A stretch of DNA of 25,511 nt from the NCBI GenBank assembly GCA_910589335.1, contig CAJUTW010000008.1, forward strand, positions 16,447 through 41,957, given 5' to 3'. The first letter of the stretch is position 1; every line of letters starts with the position of its first letter. The translations under genes and the position numbers were made by a program. The DNA comes from an uncultured Bacilli bacterium (GTDB lineage: Bacteria; Bacillota_I; Bacilli_A; RF39; UBA660). The notes below the pieces were generated by a model. That model saw only the letters and a program-made list of their open reading frames with translations. It made no database searches and was not told where the DNA came from. Shown here one piece after another: positions 8,008 through 16,761 of the stretch.

Positions 8008-9153
8008 TTATATGAGCATATTTTGCATAAGACCTTTTTTTAAATCTTGCAATAAATATAATTTTTTATTTTCAAGCTCAATTAGTTTATTATATTTATT
8101 AAGAATATTAGCTATTCTATTTTGAGAGTCAATATTTGGCAATGATATTTTAATTGTTGATAAATTTGTAAAGTTTAATGTATTTCTAACTCCACCTTCA
8201 AATTTAGAAAAAGTCCCTCTTTTAAACTCTTTAGATTGAAACCACTCTAATAAAAAATCTTTGTTTTGATTTGTTGTAAAGCATTCATATAATGGACTAA
8301 CTAAACTAGTCCTATCATCTTTCTTTAGTGCTAAAGAACCGATATTTAATCTAGATGGATTATAAGCAAATACACCTTTTTCAATAATATAATAATTATC
8401 AGTATTACTACTTGCTATATTTCGATCATCGAATTGTTCATGTTGTGCTATAAATCCAAATTTATTGCTAACACTTTCCACATAAGAATACTCATTATCC
8501 CTATTTCTTCTATTCCATTTTACTAATATATTAGATAAAGTATTTTCCTCTTTTTCAAATATATTAAAAAGATTTTCTCTAAGTGATAATTTATATAACT
8601 TAAGGTCTTCTATTTTCTTTGTTTGTAGTTCTATTTTTTTGTCTAGCAAGGATAAAAAGTCAGATATTTTTTTTTGTTCATCATTACTAGGTAAATAAAC
8701 TTTCAAATCTTTAAATTGGGAAAAGTGAACTCTTTGTTTTTCTAGTAAAGATCCTGTAGAAATAAGTTTATAGTGTTTAAACATAACTGGAGAAACAAAG
8801 TAATTATCAAAGAAATAATAGTTATTGTTATTAATTTTAAATATATCGTAATATCCAGATACTGAAATCGTTTTATGACTTTTATTTCTTGCTATGGCAC
8901 CTAAATGTGCATTCATAGGATTATAAACATAATAATTTGGATCTACCACTTTATAGTTATCTGTTTTTTTGACTAAGTATGATCTTTCATATCTTTCTGT
9001 TTTTTGAGTCACACCATTCTCTATAGTCAAACTCCATAATGGATACTTATCTAGATTTCCAGTCTTAGTTTTTGATTCTTTGACAAAGAAGTCAATTTTT
9101 TGCTTCTCCCATTCGTCAGTAAATTCTTTAAATCTTAGTTTAGGAACATTCAT
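8008..9153 (-). CDS. hsdS: Type I restriction-modification specificity subunit, copy 1
   Basis: HsdS selects the split recognition site for the HsdM/HsdR complex: each of its two target-recognition domains reads one half. The 381 residues comprise TRD1 (about 15-150), the central conserved helix (FLSLLDKKIELQTKKIEDLK), TRD2 (about 200-345) and the distal conserved helix ending LKKGLMQNM. The first 15 residues (MNVPKLRFKEFTDEW) and the central helix are identical to those of copy 2, but both TRDs differ, so the two read different sequences. The start has GAGGTGA at good spacing. It faces away from the recombinase gene at 9247. I see no strong promoter directly upstream in the present orientation. 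Confidence 0.93.
   Translation of the reverse strand: MNVPKLRFKEFTDEWEKQKIDFFVKESKTKTGNLDKYPLWSLTIENGVTQKTERYERSYLVKKTDNYKVVDPNYYVYNPMNAHLGAIARNKSHKTISVSGYYDIFKINNNNYYFFDNYFVSPVMFKHYKLISTGSLLEKQRVHFSQFKDLKVYLPSNDEQKKISDFLSLLDKKIELQTKKIEDLKLYKLSLRENLFNIFEKEENTLSNILVKWNRRNRDNEYSYVESVSNKFGFIAQHEQFDDRNIASSNTDNYYIIEKGVFAYNPSRLNIGSLALKKDDRTSLVSPLYECFTTNQNKDFLLEWFQSKEFKRGTFSKFEGGVRNTLNFTNLSTIKISLPNIDSQNRIANILNKYNKLIELENKKLYLLQDLKKGLMQNMLI
8017..8043 (-). repeat. Distal inverted repeat of the hsdS pair, left copy
   Basis: 27 bases coding for LKKGLMQ(N/K)M, matching 11456-11482 in inverse with two differences. Confidence 0.7.
8590..8640 (-). repeat. Central inverted repeat of the hsdS pair, left copy
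   Basis: 51 bases identical, in inverse, to 10853-10903. They encode KKIELQTKKIEDLKLYK. Recombination here would exchange the first target-recognition domains. Confidence 0.88.
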
Positions 9154-9188
9154 TATCTCACCTCTTTTCTAGTCCTTAAGTTTGTTAA
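9109..9188 (-). repeat. 5' inverted repeat of the hsdS pair, left copy
   Basis: 80 bases covering the untranslated leader, ribosome-binding site and first codons of hsdS copy 1, matching 10293-10372 in inverse with three differences. One difference lies in the ribosome-binding site (GAGGTGA here). Confidence 0.9.
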
Positions 9189-9218
9189 AATAACGAATGT
9201 TCTAATGCAACTATCTTT

Positions 9219-9224
9219 TATAAT
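9219..9224 (+). promoter_or_regulatory. -10 box of the tyrosine recombinase gene
   Basis: TATAAT, 23 bases before the recombinase ATG, after a weak -35 region. It is inside the invertible segment. Confidence 0.45.
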
Positions 9225-9246
9225 ATTTATGAAAGGAGAAATAAGT

Positions 9247-10221
9247 ATGCAGTTACTGAAAAAGAAAATACTTTATAAAGATTGGATTTATGAATGGCTA
9301 TTAGATAAAAAGAATTATATTAAAGAATCTACATATGCTAATTATTCTACAAATATTTTTAATCATATAATTCCAAAACTTGGACACTATTATTTAAAAG
9401 ATATAAATCATAAAATAATACAAGATTTTTTACTTGATTTATCAAAAAGTGGGAATAAAAGCTGTGATGGTGGTTTATCTGAAAAAACTATTAAGGATAT
9501 AGCAATAATTGTTAAAGGTAGTATTAAAAAAGCTATAAATGACAATCTAATAGATTATATAGAACTATCTTTCAACTACCCAAAGACTCATAAAGAAGAA
9601 AAAATTTATATTCTTACTAAAAGTGAGCAGAATAAAATAACAAATTATTCTATTGAAAATTTAAATAATAAAAATCTAGGAATTTTAATTTCATTATATT
9701 CGGGACTAAGAATTGGCGAGGTATGTGCATTAAGATGGGGAAACATAGATTTTAAAAAAGGAATTTTGACAGTAAACACAACAATTCAGAGAATTTATAT
9801 TAAAGATAAAGATAAAAATAAAAATATTTCTAAAGTTGTTATAACTGCACCAAAAACAAAAAATGCAAATAGGCTTATTCCAATCAACAATTGTTTTTTA
9901 AACATATTAAAGAATTTCAAAGGTAAAGATAATGAATATATTATATCTGGAAATGAAAAGTATATAGAACCAAGAACATATAGAAAATATTTTGAAAAAG
10001 TGTTAAATATTAATAAAATTAAGCATATCAATTTTCATTCTTTACGACATACATTTGCAACAAATTGTATATCTGCAGGAGTCGACTATAAAACAGTAAG
10101 TGAATTACTGGGACATGCTAATGTAAATATTACCCTTAATTTATATGTTCATCCAAGAATGGCTCAAAAGAAAAAATGTATAGATCTAATAAGTAAAGTA
10201 TTTCAAGAAAAGGTAAAATAA
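9247..10221 (+). CDS. Tyrosine recombinase, probable hsdS invertase
   Basis: A phage-integrase-type recombinase of 324 residues. It has an N-terminal SAM-like core-binding domain (about 10-105) and a catalytic domain with Arg155 (SGLRIGEVCALRW), a lysine in PKTKNANR, His264 and Arg267 (FHSLRHTF), His290 (LLGHANV) and the nucleophile Tyr300 (NLYVHP). The ATG at 9247 is chosen over 9205 because AAGGAG precedes it at proper spacing. It lies between two oppositely oriented hsdS genes sharing three pairs of inverted repeats, so its job is most likely inversion of hsdS segments, as known for invertible type I systems. It is not near the element ends, and integration is explained by the serine recombinase. 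Confidence 0.92.
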   Translation: MQLLKKKILYKDWIYEWLLDKKNYIKESTYANYSTNIFNHIIPKLGHYYLKDINHKIIQDFLLDLSKSGNKSCDGGLSEKTIKDIAIIVKGSIKKAINDNLIDYIELSFNYPKTHKEEKIYILTKSEQNKITNYSIENLNNKNLGILISLYSGLRIGEVCALRWGNIDFKKGILTVNTTIQRIYIKDKDKNKNISKVVITAPKTKNANRLIPINNCFLNILKNFKGKDNEYIISGNEKYIEPRTYRKYFEKVLNINKIKHINFHSLRHTFATNCISAGVDYKTVSELLGHANVNITLNLYVHPRMAQKKKCIDLISKVFQEKVK

Positions 10222-10271
10222 TCATCTTTTCTTTTTAATATTCAATTTAGTGCTAAAATATTTAAAATCCA

Positions 10272-10280
10272 TGATATAAT
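10272..10280 (+). promoter_or_regulatory. Extended -10 promoter of hsdS copy 2, inside the invertible segment
   Basis: TGATATAAT: a perfect -10 box with the TG extension and a weak -35. Transcription would start just before the 5' inverted repeat (10293). Inversion at the 5' repeats would move this promoter to hsdS copy 1. Confidence 0.65.
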
Positions 10281-10292
10281 TATAGTATCTAA

Positions 10293-10372
10293 TTAACAAA
10301 CTTAAGGACTAGAAAAGTGGTGAGATAATGAATGTTCCTAAACTAAGATTTAAAGAATTTACTGATGAGTGG
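10293..10372 (+). repeat. 5' inverted repeat of the hsdS pair, right copy
   Basis: 80-base partner of 9109-9188. The ribosome-binding site reads GTGGTGA here, one base weaker than the left copy. Confidence 0.9.
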
Positions 10373-11491
10373 AATTTTATCGAATTATCAAAAATATCGT
10401 CTGATATTTCTTATGGAATGGGATTACCATCAAAGGAATATGATGGTAAAAATAAATATATTAGAATAACAGATATAGATGATTCTACAAATGCTTATTC
10501 TAATAAAAATATTGTTTCACCAGACGGAAAATTGGAAGATAAATACTTGGTAAATAATAATGACATATTATTTGCAAGAACTGGTGCTAGTACAGGCAAA
10601 GCATACCTATATAATGAAAAAGATGGAAAACTATATTTTGCTGGATTCTTAATTAGAGCAAATATTATTAATCACAATTCAATTTTTATTTTTCAACAAA
10701 CAAAACTTAATAAATATAGTAAGTGGATCAAAATAATGTCTATGAGATCAGGACAACCTGGAATAAATTCTCAAGAATATGGTGCATATAAATTTTCAGT
10801 CACTAGTAAAATAGAGGAAGATAAAATAGCAAACTTCCTATCGCTATTAGATAAAAAAATAGAACTACAAACAAAGAAAATAGAAGACCTTAAGTTATAT
10901 AAAAAAGGACTAAATAAAACTATTTTTAAAAATTGTAATAATAAATATCAAATTAGTGACATTATAACTGAGTATAATGAAAGAACTACTATAAATAATC
11001 AATATGAAGTTTTATCTTCAACTGCTAATGGGATTTATTTACAAAGTAAATATTTCAATAAGCAAGCTGCTAGTGAGGATAATACTGGTTATAAAATTGT
11101 TCCTAAAAATTTTATTACATATAGATCTATGAGTGATACTGGTGAATTTCATTTTAATATACAGAATCTAATAGATTATGGTATTGTTAGTCCAGCATAT
11201 CCTGTATTTAACATTGATGAAAATTTAGTTAATAAGGATTATTTTGTTTATTATATTAATGAAAACAATGAATTTAAGAATAGAATTCTTTCCAGAAAGG
11301 AAGGTGGAACAAGATATGCTCTAAGTATTTCAAAGTTCAAATCTATTTATGCTTTTCTTCCGAGCAGAGAAGAACAAAATAAATTAGCAAAATTATTAAA
11401 AAATTATAATAATAAGTTAGAAATAGAAATATTAAAACTCTATAAATTAGAGCAATTAAAAAAAGGACTTATGCAAAAAATGTTTGCTTAA
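10328..11491 (+). CDS. hsdS: Type I restriction-modification specificity subunit, copy 2
   Basis: A second HsdS of 387 residues on the opposite strand. It has TRD1 (about 16-160: YGMGLPSKEYDG, ILFARTGASTGKAYLY), the conserved central helix (LLDKKIELQTKKIEDLKLYK), TRD2 (about 205-350: YRSMSDTGEFHFN, RKEGGTRYALS) and the distal helix LKKGLMQKM. Both TRDs look complete and there is no frameshift. With the promoter at 10272-10280 directly upstream, this copy is probably the expressed one in the form sequenced. It converges on the DUF4145-like gene with only 8 bases between the stop codons and no terminator hairpin that I can see. Confidence 0.93.
   Translation: MNVPKLRFKEFTDEWNFIELSKISSDISYGMGLPSKEYDGKNKYIRITDIDDSTNAYSNKNIVSPDGKLEDKYLVNNNDILFARTGASTGKAYLYNEKDGKLYFAGFLIRANIINHNSIFIFQQTKLNKYSKWIKIMSMRSGQPGINSQEYGAYKFSVTSKIEEDKIANFLSLLDKKIELQTKKIEDLKLYKKGLNKTIFKNCNNKYQISDIITEYNERTTINNQYEVLSSTANGIYLQSKYFNKQAASEDNTGYKIVPKNFITYRSMSDTGEFHFNIQNLIDYGIVSPAYPVFNIDENLVNKDYFVYYINENNEFKNRILSRKEGGTRYALSISKFKSIYAFLPSREEQNKLAKLLKNYNNKLEIEILKLYKLEQLKKGLMQKMFA
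10853..10903 (+). repeat. Central inverted repeat of the hsdS pair, right copy
   Basis: 51 bases identical to the inverse of 8590-8640. Confidence 0.88.
11456..11482 (+). repeat. Distal inverted repeat of the hsdS pair, right copy
   Basis: 27-base partner of 8017-8043, with two differences. Confidence 0.7.
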
Positions 11492-11499
11492 ATCCTTTT

Positions 11500-12171
11500 T
11501 CATTTATCAAAATTAAATTTTTTTGTTAATATCTCGATTTCCTTTGGAAGCACATAAATATACCGAATTATATATTCTACTAACTCTATTACATTTTCTA
11601 ATTCTTCTTTAGATATATTAATATCAGCATCATGTACTCCTATATTTCCTAATTTTCGGGCTAATGTAGAAGCAGAATTTAATGTTGATGGTAAAACTCC
11701 AATACTACTTAGATTTTCAATTTTATCATATAAATTATTACCACTAGCTTTTTTATCTTCGCAAATCATTTCTAATGTTTTTCTTAACTTCATTAAACAG
11801 GATTCTTTATCCACATTTTTTAATTCTATTGAACTACTAAAATTATTTAAAACAGTATCTGGTAAAAATTTTGATTTTTCTTTTATTAAATTAGACGAAT
11901 TAGGATATAAATGCTTTTCTTCTACATTATCTCCATTGTATATATCATACTCGTCTACACTACTTTTATTACCATAGGAATGATCCCAATAGGCATTAAT
12001 AATATTATAACTTTTACAAACAGGACAAAATAGAACTATTGTCATATCATAATAGTAACTGTCACTATCAATAGAATCAGATTCTTTTTTGTAAACATCC
12101 TTGACATTCATTAATGTTTCATTACTACAGTGCAAACACTTAGCTACAGTTTGTTTATTTTTATATTCCAT
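11500..12171 (-). CDS. DUF4145-like protein with N-terminal zinc-binding motif, linked to hsdM
   Basis: A 223-residue protein with two CxxC pairs near the N-terminus (CLHC, then CPVC), suggesting a zinc ribbon. The C-terminal helical part (about 120-205: LRKTLEMICEDKKASGNNLY, KIENLSSIGVLPSTLN, ARKLGNIGVHDAD, IELVEYIIRYIYVLP) has the look of DUF4145, a domain often found beside or fused to type I restriction subunits. Its ATG shares one base with the hsdM stop (TAATG), so it is translationally coupled and part of the hsdR-hsdM operon. Its role is unknown. It might modulate the restriction complex or act as an accessory defence factor. Confidence 0.72.
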   Translation of the reverse strand: MEYKNKQTVAKCLHCSNETLMNVKDVYKKESDSIDSDSYYYDMTIVLFCPVCKSYNIINAYWDHSYGNKSSVDEYDIYNGDNVEEKHLYPNSSNLIKEKSKFLPDTVLNNFSSSIELKNVDKESCLMKLRKTLEMICEDKKASGNNLYDKIENLSSIGVLPSTLNSASTLARKLGNIGVHDADINISKEELENVIELVEYIIRYIYVLPKEIEILTKKFNFDK

Positions 12172-13730
12172 TATATTTCATCTAATCCTAATTCTTTTAA
12201 GTAAACATTAAGTTCTTTATCAACTTCTGCTATTTGCCTATCTATTTCTTTTAGTTCTTGTTGTACTGCTTTAATATCAATTTCATCTTCCTCTTCGAAT
12301 GTATCTACATATCTAGGAATATTTAAATTATAATCATTTTCTTCTATTTCAGATAAAGGAGCAATATGACAATACTTTTCTATTTCTTTTCTATCAATAT
12401 AAGTTTTAATTATTTTATCAACATCTTGATCTCTTAATCTATTTTGATTTTTACCAGGTTCAAAATCTTTAGATGCATCAATAAATATTATATTTTCTTC
12501 ATTCTCTCTACACTTTTTAAACACTAGTATACAAGTTGGAATACTTGTACCATAAAATATATTTGCAGGTAATCCAATTACAGCATCTAAATAGTTTTTA
12601 TCTTTAATAAGATACTTTCTTATTGTTCCTTCAGATGCTCCTCTAAACAATACTCCATGTGGTAATACCACTGCCATTGTTCCATTATCTGATAATTGGT
12701 AAATCATATGTTGAATAAAAGCAAAGTCTGCTTTTGATTTAGGTGCTAGTTTACCATAAGCACTAAATCTTTCATCTTCTATAAACTTAGGATCTGCACT
12801 CCAATTTTGAGAATATGGAGGATTAGCAACTACTGCATCAAACTTCATTTCAATATGTCTAGGTCTTTCTAAAGTATCATCATTTTTTATATCAAAATGT
12901 CTAAATGAAACACCATGTAATAACATATTCATTCGTGCCAAGTTGTATGTGGTAGAATTAAATTCTTGTCCATAATAAGATACCACTTTAGTTTCTTTTC
13001 CAACTCTTAATAGTAATGAGCCAGATCCACAAGCAGGATCATATACAGATTGAAGTTTAGATTTATTTATAGTAACTAGTTTTGCAAGTATTCTTGATAC
13101 CTGTTGTGGAGTATAGAATTCTCCCGCTTTTTTACCGGCTGATGCTGCAAAATTAGAAATTAAATATTCATAAGCATCCCCTAACACATCAATTTCAGCA
13201 TCTTCATGATGAAAATCAATGTCATTAATCTTTAACATAATTGTTGATATTAACTTAGTTCTATCTGCTTCTCCTCTACCAAGTTTAGAGTTATTCAAAT
13301 CCATATCTTCAAAAAGATTTTCAAAATCATCTTCGGATTCATTTCCTAAAGTAGATTCTGATATTGAATTAATTGCTTTTTGTAGCATTGATATATCAAA
13401 TTTGCCAGTTTTAATTTTGTCTATTAAAGTACTCCATAAATAATCTGGTTCAATAAAATACCCTATATTTTCATCTTCTATTAAATCACCTTTAAATTCA
13501 TCAACTCTACCTTTATCATCAAACATATCAACATACTTTTTTGTATTTCTAAGCATTGTGTTTTCTACATAGTTAACTAAGTTTTCAGATAAATATCTAT
13601 AAAATATTAATCCTAAAATATAATTTTTAAAATCATTAGCATCCATATTACCTCTTAAGGCATTGGCTATACTCCATAATTGTTTTTGCAATTCTGCTTG
13701 CTGTGATTGTTGTTTTTCTTCTCTAGACAT
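12171..13730 (-). CDS. hsdM: Type I restriction-modification DNA methyltransferase subunit
   Basis: HsdM methylates adenine in the site chosen by HsdS, using S-adenosylmethionine, and forms the core of the restriction complex. The 519 residues include the N-terminal helical HsdM domain (about 10-165), GEFYTPQQVSRIL (about 203), the AdoMet-binding motif DPACGSGS (231-238) and the catalytic NPPY (303-306) of N6-adenine methyltransferases. A C-terminal coiled coil (about 485-519) would contact HsdS. The start has GGAGG and lies 9 bases after the hsdR stop, in one operon. All key residues are present. Confidence 0.96.
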   Translation of the reverse strand: MSREEKQQSQQAELQKQLWSIANALRGNMDANDFKNYILGLIFYRYLSENLVNYVENTMLRNTKKYVDMFDDKGRVDEFKGDLIEDENIGYFIEPDYLWSTLIDKIKTGKFDISMLQKAINSISESTLGNESEDDFENLFEDMDLNNSKLGRGEADRTKLISTIMLKINDIDFHHEDAEIDVLGDAYEYLISNFAASAGKKAGEFYTPQQVSRILAKLVTINKSKLQSVYDPACGSGSLLLRVGKETKVVSYYGQEFNSTTYNLARMNMLLHGVSFRHFDIKNDDTLERPRHIEMKFDAVVANPPYSQNWSADPKFIEDERFSAYGKLAPKSKADFAFIQHMIYQLSDNGTMAVVLPHGVLFRGASEGTIRKYLIKDKNYLDAVIGLPANIFYGTSIPTCILVFKKCRENEENIIFIDASKDFEPGKNQNRLRDQDVDKIIKTYIDRKEIEKYCHIAPLSEIEENDYNLNIPRYVDTFEEEDEIDIKAVQQELKEIDRQIAEVDKELNVYLKELGLDEI

Positions 13731-13739
13731 ATGTACCTC

Positions 13740-16496
13740 CTACATGAATTTCTTTAAAATATTTTTAATAAATTCTTTTATGTTATTTTTAATAGTTCTT
13801 CTTTCCCAATAATCATCTATTTCTATAGAATCATTTATTTCTTTGTCTGGGAATATTCCACTGTACTCATATTCATCAATTATTTGCTTTAATCTATCAA
13901 GATTAATATCATTATTACTAGCAAATTTTTCTATTTCTTTTTCTCTTTCTTTATTCATATGATTATCTAAAGCTTCATCAATAGAATCGTCTTCTTTTAA
14001 GGTTGGTAATATTGATGTTAAGAAACTTTTAATTAAATCTGCTTTTAAGAATAATTCATCATCTGTAATATTTACTAATTTACTTTGAATATCAATAATG
14101 TCTTTTTGTTTTTGTTCTTCATTTGATAAATCAACATTTCTAATTAAATTTAGGATATATGAAACATTTATCTTATCTGTCTGAATTAACTCTAATGAAA
14201 ATGTTACATCATTTAATATTGAGCTTTTTTCTTTATCATTAGACAGTTTTCTATATAATTCATAATATTTACTTTTATAATCCTCAAAAATTTGAGTGTT
14301 GATTAATACTCCACAAGTATCCAAATCAAATTGATTGAATGTCTTTAAACTAACTAAAACTTTAGCAAGTTCTCTAAATGCAACTATAAACTCTTTGATA
14401 TCTTCTTCACTTTCAAGTGAATCAACACTTTCAACTACTGGTGTAATACTAAGTAATCTTTCAACACACGCTTTTAATTTTTCTAGATATGTTTCATATG
14501 GTGCCATAATTACAGTATCTATGCTATCTGTTTGTGAGAATAATTTAACTGCTTCATCAACTCTTGTTTTAGTAGTTCTATAGCAAACTATATTTCCAAA
14601 TGGTTTAGTTTCAGTTTCAACTCTATTTGTTCTTGAAAAAGCTTGAATTAAATCATGGTATTTCAAATTCTTATCAACATATAATGTATTTAATTTCTTA
14701 GCATCAAATCCTGTTAATAGCATATTAACAATTATAACTATGTCTATTTCAGTATTTTTAATTTTCTTACAAATATCTCTAAAATATCCATCAAAATTAT
14801 TAGAAGAAAAATTAGTATTATATATTTTATTATAATCATTAATAATTCTATCTAGAGATTCTCTAGAATGTTCAGCATCTCCATCTAAGTCTTCATTTGC
14901 ACCATAAGTAAATATAGCACCTATTTTTAAATCATGATTAATTGTTTTAAATGTGTCATAATATTTAACTAATTGGGGTATAGATGATACTGTAAATAGT
15001 GCATTATATTTTTTATCACGAGTTTTGATGTTATGATGTTTAATAATATCATTTGCTATTAAAATAATTCTATCATCAGCCATAAATACTTCTTCAGTAT
15101 CTATTCCTTCTACCATCATATCTTCTTCTAATTCTCTTGAATTTAACTCAACGAATTTCATATAATCAACTGAAAAACCTAATACATTTTCGTCCTTAAT
15201 TGCATCTTTTATTAAATAGGTATGTAAACATTTTTCAAATATATCTGCTGTACTTCTTCCATCTTGTGATGGATTTTCTTTAAATCTAGGTGTACCAGTA
15301 AATCCAAAGTATTGTGCCTTTGTAAATGTTTTTGATATTTGTCTATGCATTTCACCAAATTGACTTCTATGACATTCATCAATTATAAATACAGTCTTTA
15401 AATCTTTATATTTTTCCATTACATCAGCATATTTTGGATTAGAGCAAGCATTTGCCATTTTTTGAATAGTAGTTATTATAAGTGGTTTTGAACTGTCTTT
15501 TATTTGTTTAATTAATTTGTCTGTCTGATTTGTCATATCAACACAACCAGGATCAAACTTATTAAATTCATCTAATGTTTGTTTGTCTAAGTCTTTTCTA
15601 TCTACTAAGAAGAAAACTTGATTAATAGACGGTTCTAATGCCAATATTTGACTTGTTTTAAATGATGTAATAGTTTTACCAGAACCAGTTGTATGCCAAA
15701 TATATCCATTATTACTTGTATCTAATGCACGAGATACTATATTTTCAACAGCATAAACTTGATAAGGTCTCATAACCATTAAAGTTTTATCAGTCTTATT
15801 TATAATCATATATCTAGCTATCATTTTGCCGATATTACATCTATCTAAGAAGAATACACAAAATTGTTCTAAATTAGTAATTCTATTATTATCTACATCA
15901 GTCCAATAAAAAGTAAATCCATAATTTAATTCTTGATCGCCATTAGCAAAATATTTCGTATCTACACCATTGCTAATAACAAATAATTGAATATATTTAT
16001 AAAGACCTGTATAAGAATGTCTTTTATATCTTTTAATTTGATTAAAAGCTTCTTTCATATCATTTCCTCTTCTTTTAAGTTCAATCTGTACAAGAGGAAG
16101 TCCATTTATTAGAATAGTAACATCATACCTATTAACATATTTACCTTCTACAGTTGTTTGATGTGTAACTTGAAAAATATTCTTACACCAATCATTTTTA
16201 TTAAATAGTTCAATATAAACTTTAGAACCATCATCTCTTTCAATGAATTGCTTTTGCCTTAATTCATTTGCACTTTGATAAACACCTTTTCCAGATATTT
16301 TTACCATTATTTTTTCAAATTCTTTGTCAGATAGTGGCTTATTTTTTAATTCAGTTTTATTGTGTTTATTAACTTGTTCTCTAAAATTATTTTCTAAATC
16401 TTTAACATCGTTTATTTGTACTTTTTCATATCCTTGTTTAACAAGTTGTTCTATCATTCTATCTTCTAATCTTGCTTCACTTTCATAAACACCCAT
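13740..16496 (-). CDS. hsdR: Type I restriction-modification endonuclease/translocase subunit
   Basis: HsdR translocates and cleaves unmodified DNA when docked on HsdM/HsdS. It has the N-terminal HSDR_N nuclease (YDVTILINGLPLVQIELKRRG, with Asp and ExK of the PD-(D/E)xK site, about 125-141). A two-lobed SF2 helicase motor follows with Walker A TTGSGKT (about 269), DECH in FIIDECHRSQFG, FTGTPRF, and the conserved NMLLTGFDAKKLNTLYVDK and QAFSRTNRVE. A C-terminal helical domain completes it. The frame extends to a TTG at 16517, but I choose the ATG at 16494-16496 because AGGTG lies just upstream; this gives 918 residues. It is the first gene of the hsdR-hsdM-DUF4145 operon. No lesions are seen. 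Confidence 0.95.
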   Translation of the reverse strand: MGVYESEARLEDRMIEQLVKQGYEKVQINDVKDLENNFREQVNKHNKTELKNKPLSDKEFEKIMVKISGKGVYQSANELRQKQFIERDDGSKVYIELFNKNDWCKNIFQVTHQTTVEGKYVNRYDVTILINGLPLVQIELKRRGNDMKEAFNQIKRYKRHSYTGLYKYIQLFVISNGVDTKYFANGDQELNYGFTFYWTDVDNNRITNLEQFCVFFLDRCNIGKMIARYMIINKTDKTLMVMRPYQVYAVENIVSRALDTSNNGYIWHTTGSGKTITSFKTSQILALEPSINQVFFLVDRKDLDKQTLDEFNKFDPGCVDMTNQTDKLIKQIKDSSKPLIITTIQKMANACSNPKYADVMEKYKDLKTVFIIDECHRSQFGEMHRQISKTFTKAQYFGFTGTPRFKENPSQDGRSTADIFEKCLHTYLIKDAIKDENVLGFSVDYMKFVELNSRELEEDMMVEGIDTEEVFMADDRIILIANDIIKHHNIKTRDKKYNALFTVSSIPQLVKYYDTFKTINHDLKIGAIFTYGANEDLDGDAEHSRESLDRIINDYNKIYNTNFSSNNFDGYFRDICKKIKNTEIDIVIIVNMLLTGFDAKKLNTLYVDKNLKYHDLIQAFSRTNRVETETKPFGNIVCYRTTKTRVDEAVKLFSQTDSIDTVIMAPYETYLEKLKACVERLLSITPVVESVDSLESEEDIKEFIVAFRELAKVLVSLKTFNQFDLDTCGVLINTQIFEDYKSKYYELYRKLSNDKEKSSILNDVTFSLELIQTDKINVSYILNLIRNVDLSNEEQKQKDIIDIQSKLVNITDDELFLKADLIKSFLTSILPTLKEDDSIDEALDNHMNKEREKEIEKFASNNDINLDRLKQIIDEYEYSGIFPDKEINDSIEIDDYWERRTIKNNIKEFIKNILKKFM

Positions 16497-16532
16497 ACTA
16501 CACCTACTTTTTTCCAAAACATTTATAGTCTA

Positions 16533-16541
16533 ATTATACCA
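16533..16541 (-). promoter_or_regulatory. Extended -10 promoter of the hsdR operon
   Basis: TGGTATAAT on the minus strand about 37 bases upstream of the hsdR ATG, with no clear -35 box. Confidence 0.6.
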
Positions 16542-16588
16542 TGAAATCAGACAATTTTTAATTTTAGTCATTATTTTAATCTAAAAAC

Positions 16589-16617
16589 TAAAAAATAGAA
16601 GAAATTAATCCTCTATT
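16589..16617 (-). terminator. Possible terminator downstream of fic
   Basis: Stem AATAGA/TCTATT followed on the minus strand by six T. It lies upstream of the hsdR promoter and would end transcripts coming from the fic gene. Confidence 0.45.
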
Positions 16618-16663
16618 AAAATATACATTATAAAAGAAAAATAGGGCTCCATCAATAAAGACA

Positions 16664-16704
16664 GTGCCCATGCAAAAGTGTAATGTGCCCATGCAAAAGT
16701 GTAA
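16664..16704 (+). repeat. Tandem pair of 21-bp units after fic
   Basis: GTGCCCATGCAAAAGTGTAA occurs at 16664-16683 and again at 16685-16704. The second unit runs into a hairpin, AAAAGTGT/ACACTTTT (16695-16702 with 16706-16713), which could be a terminator. The 62-codon frame across this stretch simply reflects the repeat (YTFAWAHYTFAWA) and is not called as a gene. Confidence 0.6.
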
Positions 16705-16761
16705 AACACTTTTTCCTTGCATAAATAACATATACCAAAATTAAGATAAAAAGGCAATAGG

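Noticed and set aside
9795..10031. 78-codon minus-strand frame inside the tyrosine recombinase gene
   Set aside because: Antisense shadow of a clearly conserved catalytic domain.
9247..10221. Tyrosine recombinase as the integrase of the element
   Set aside because: It is central, flanked by the hsdS inverted repeats, while the att sites have serine-integrase symmetry and abut a serine recombinase gene.
16497..16517. TTG start of hsdR giving seven more residues
   Set aside because: The extra codons overlap the ribosome-binding site AGGTG that serves the ATG at 16494-16496.
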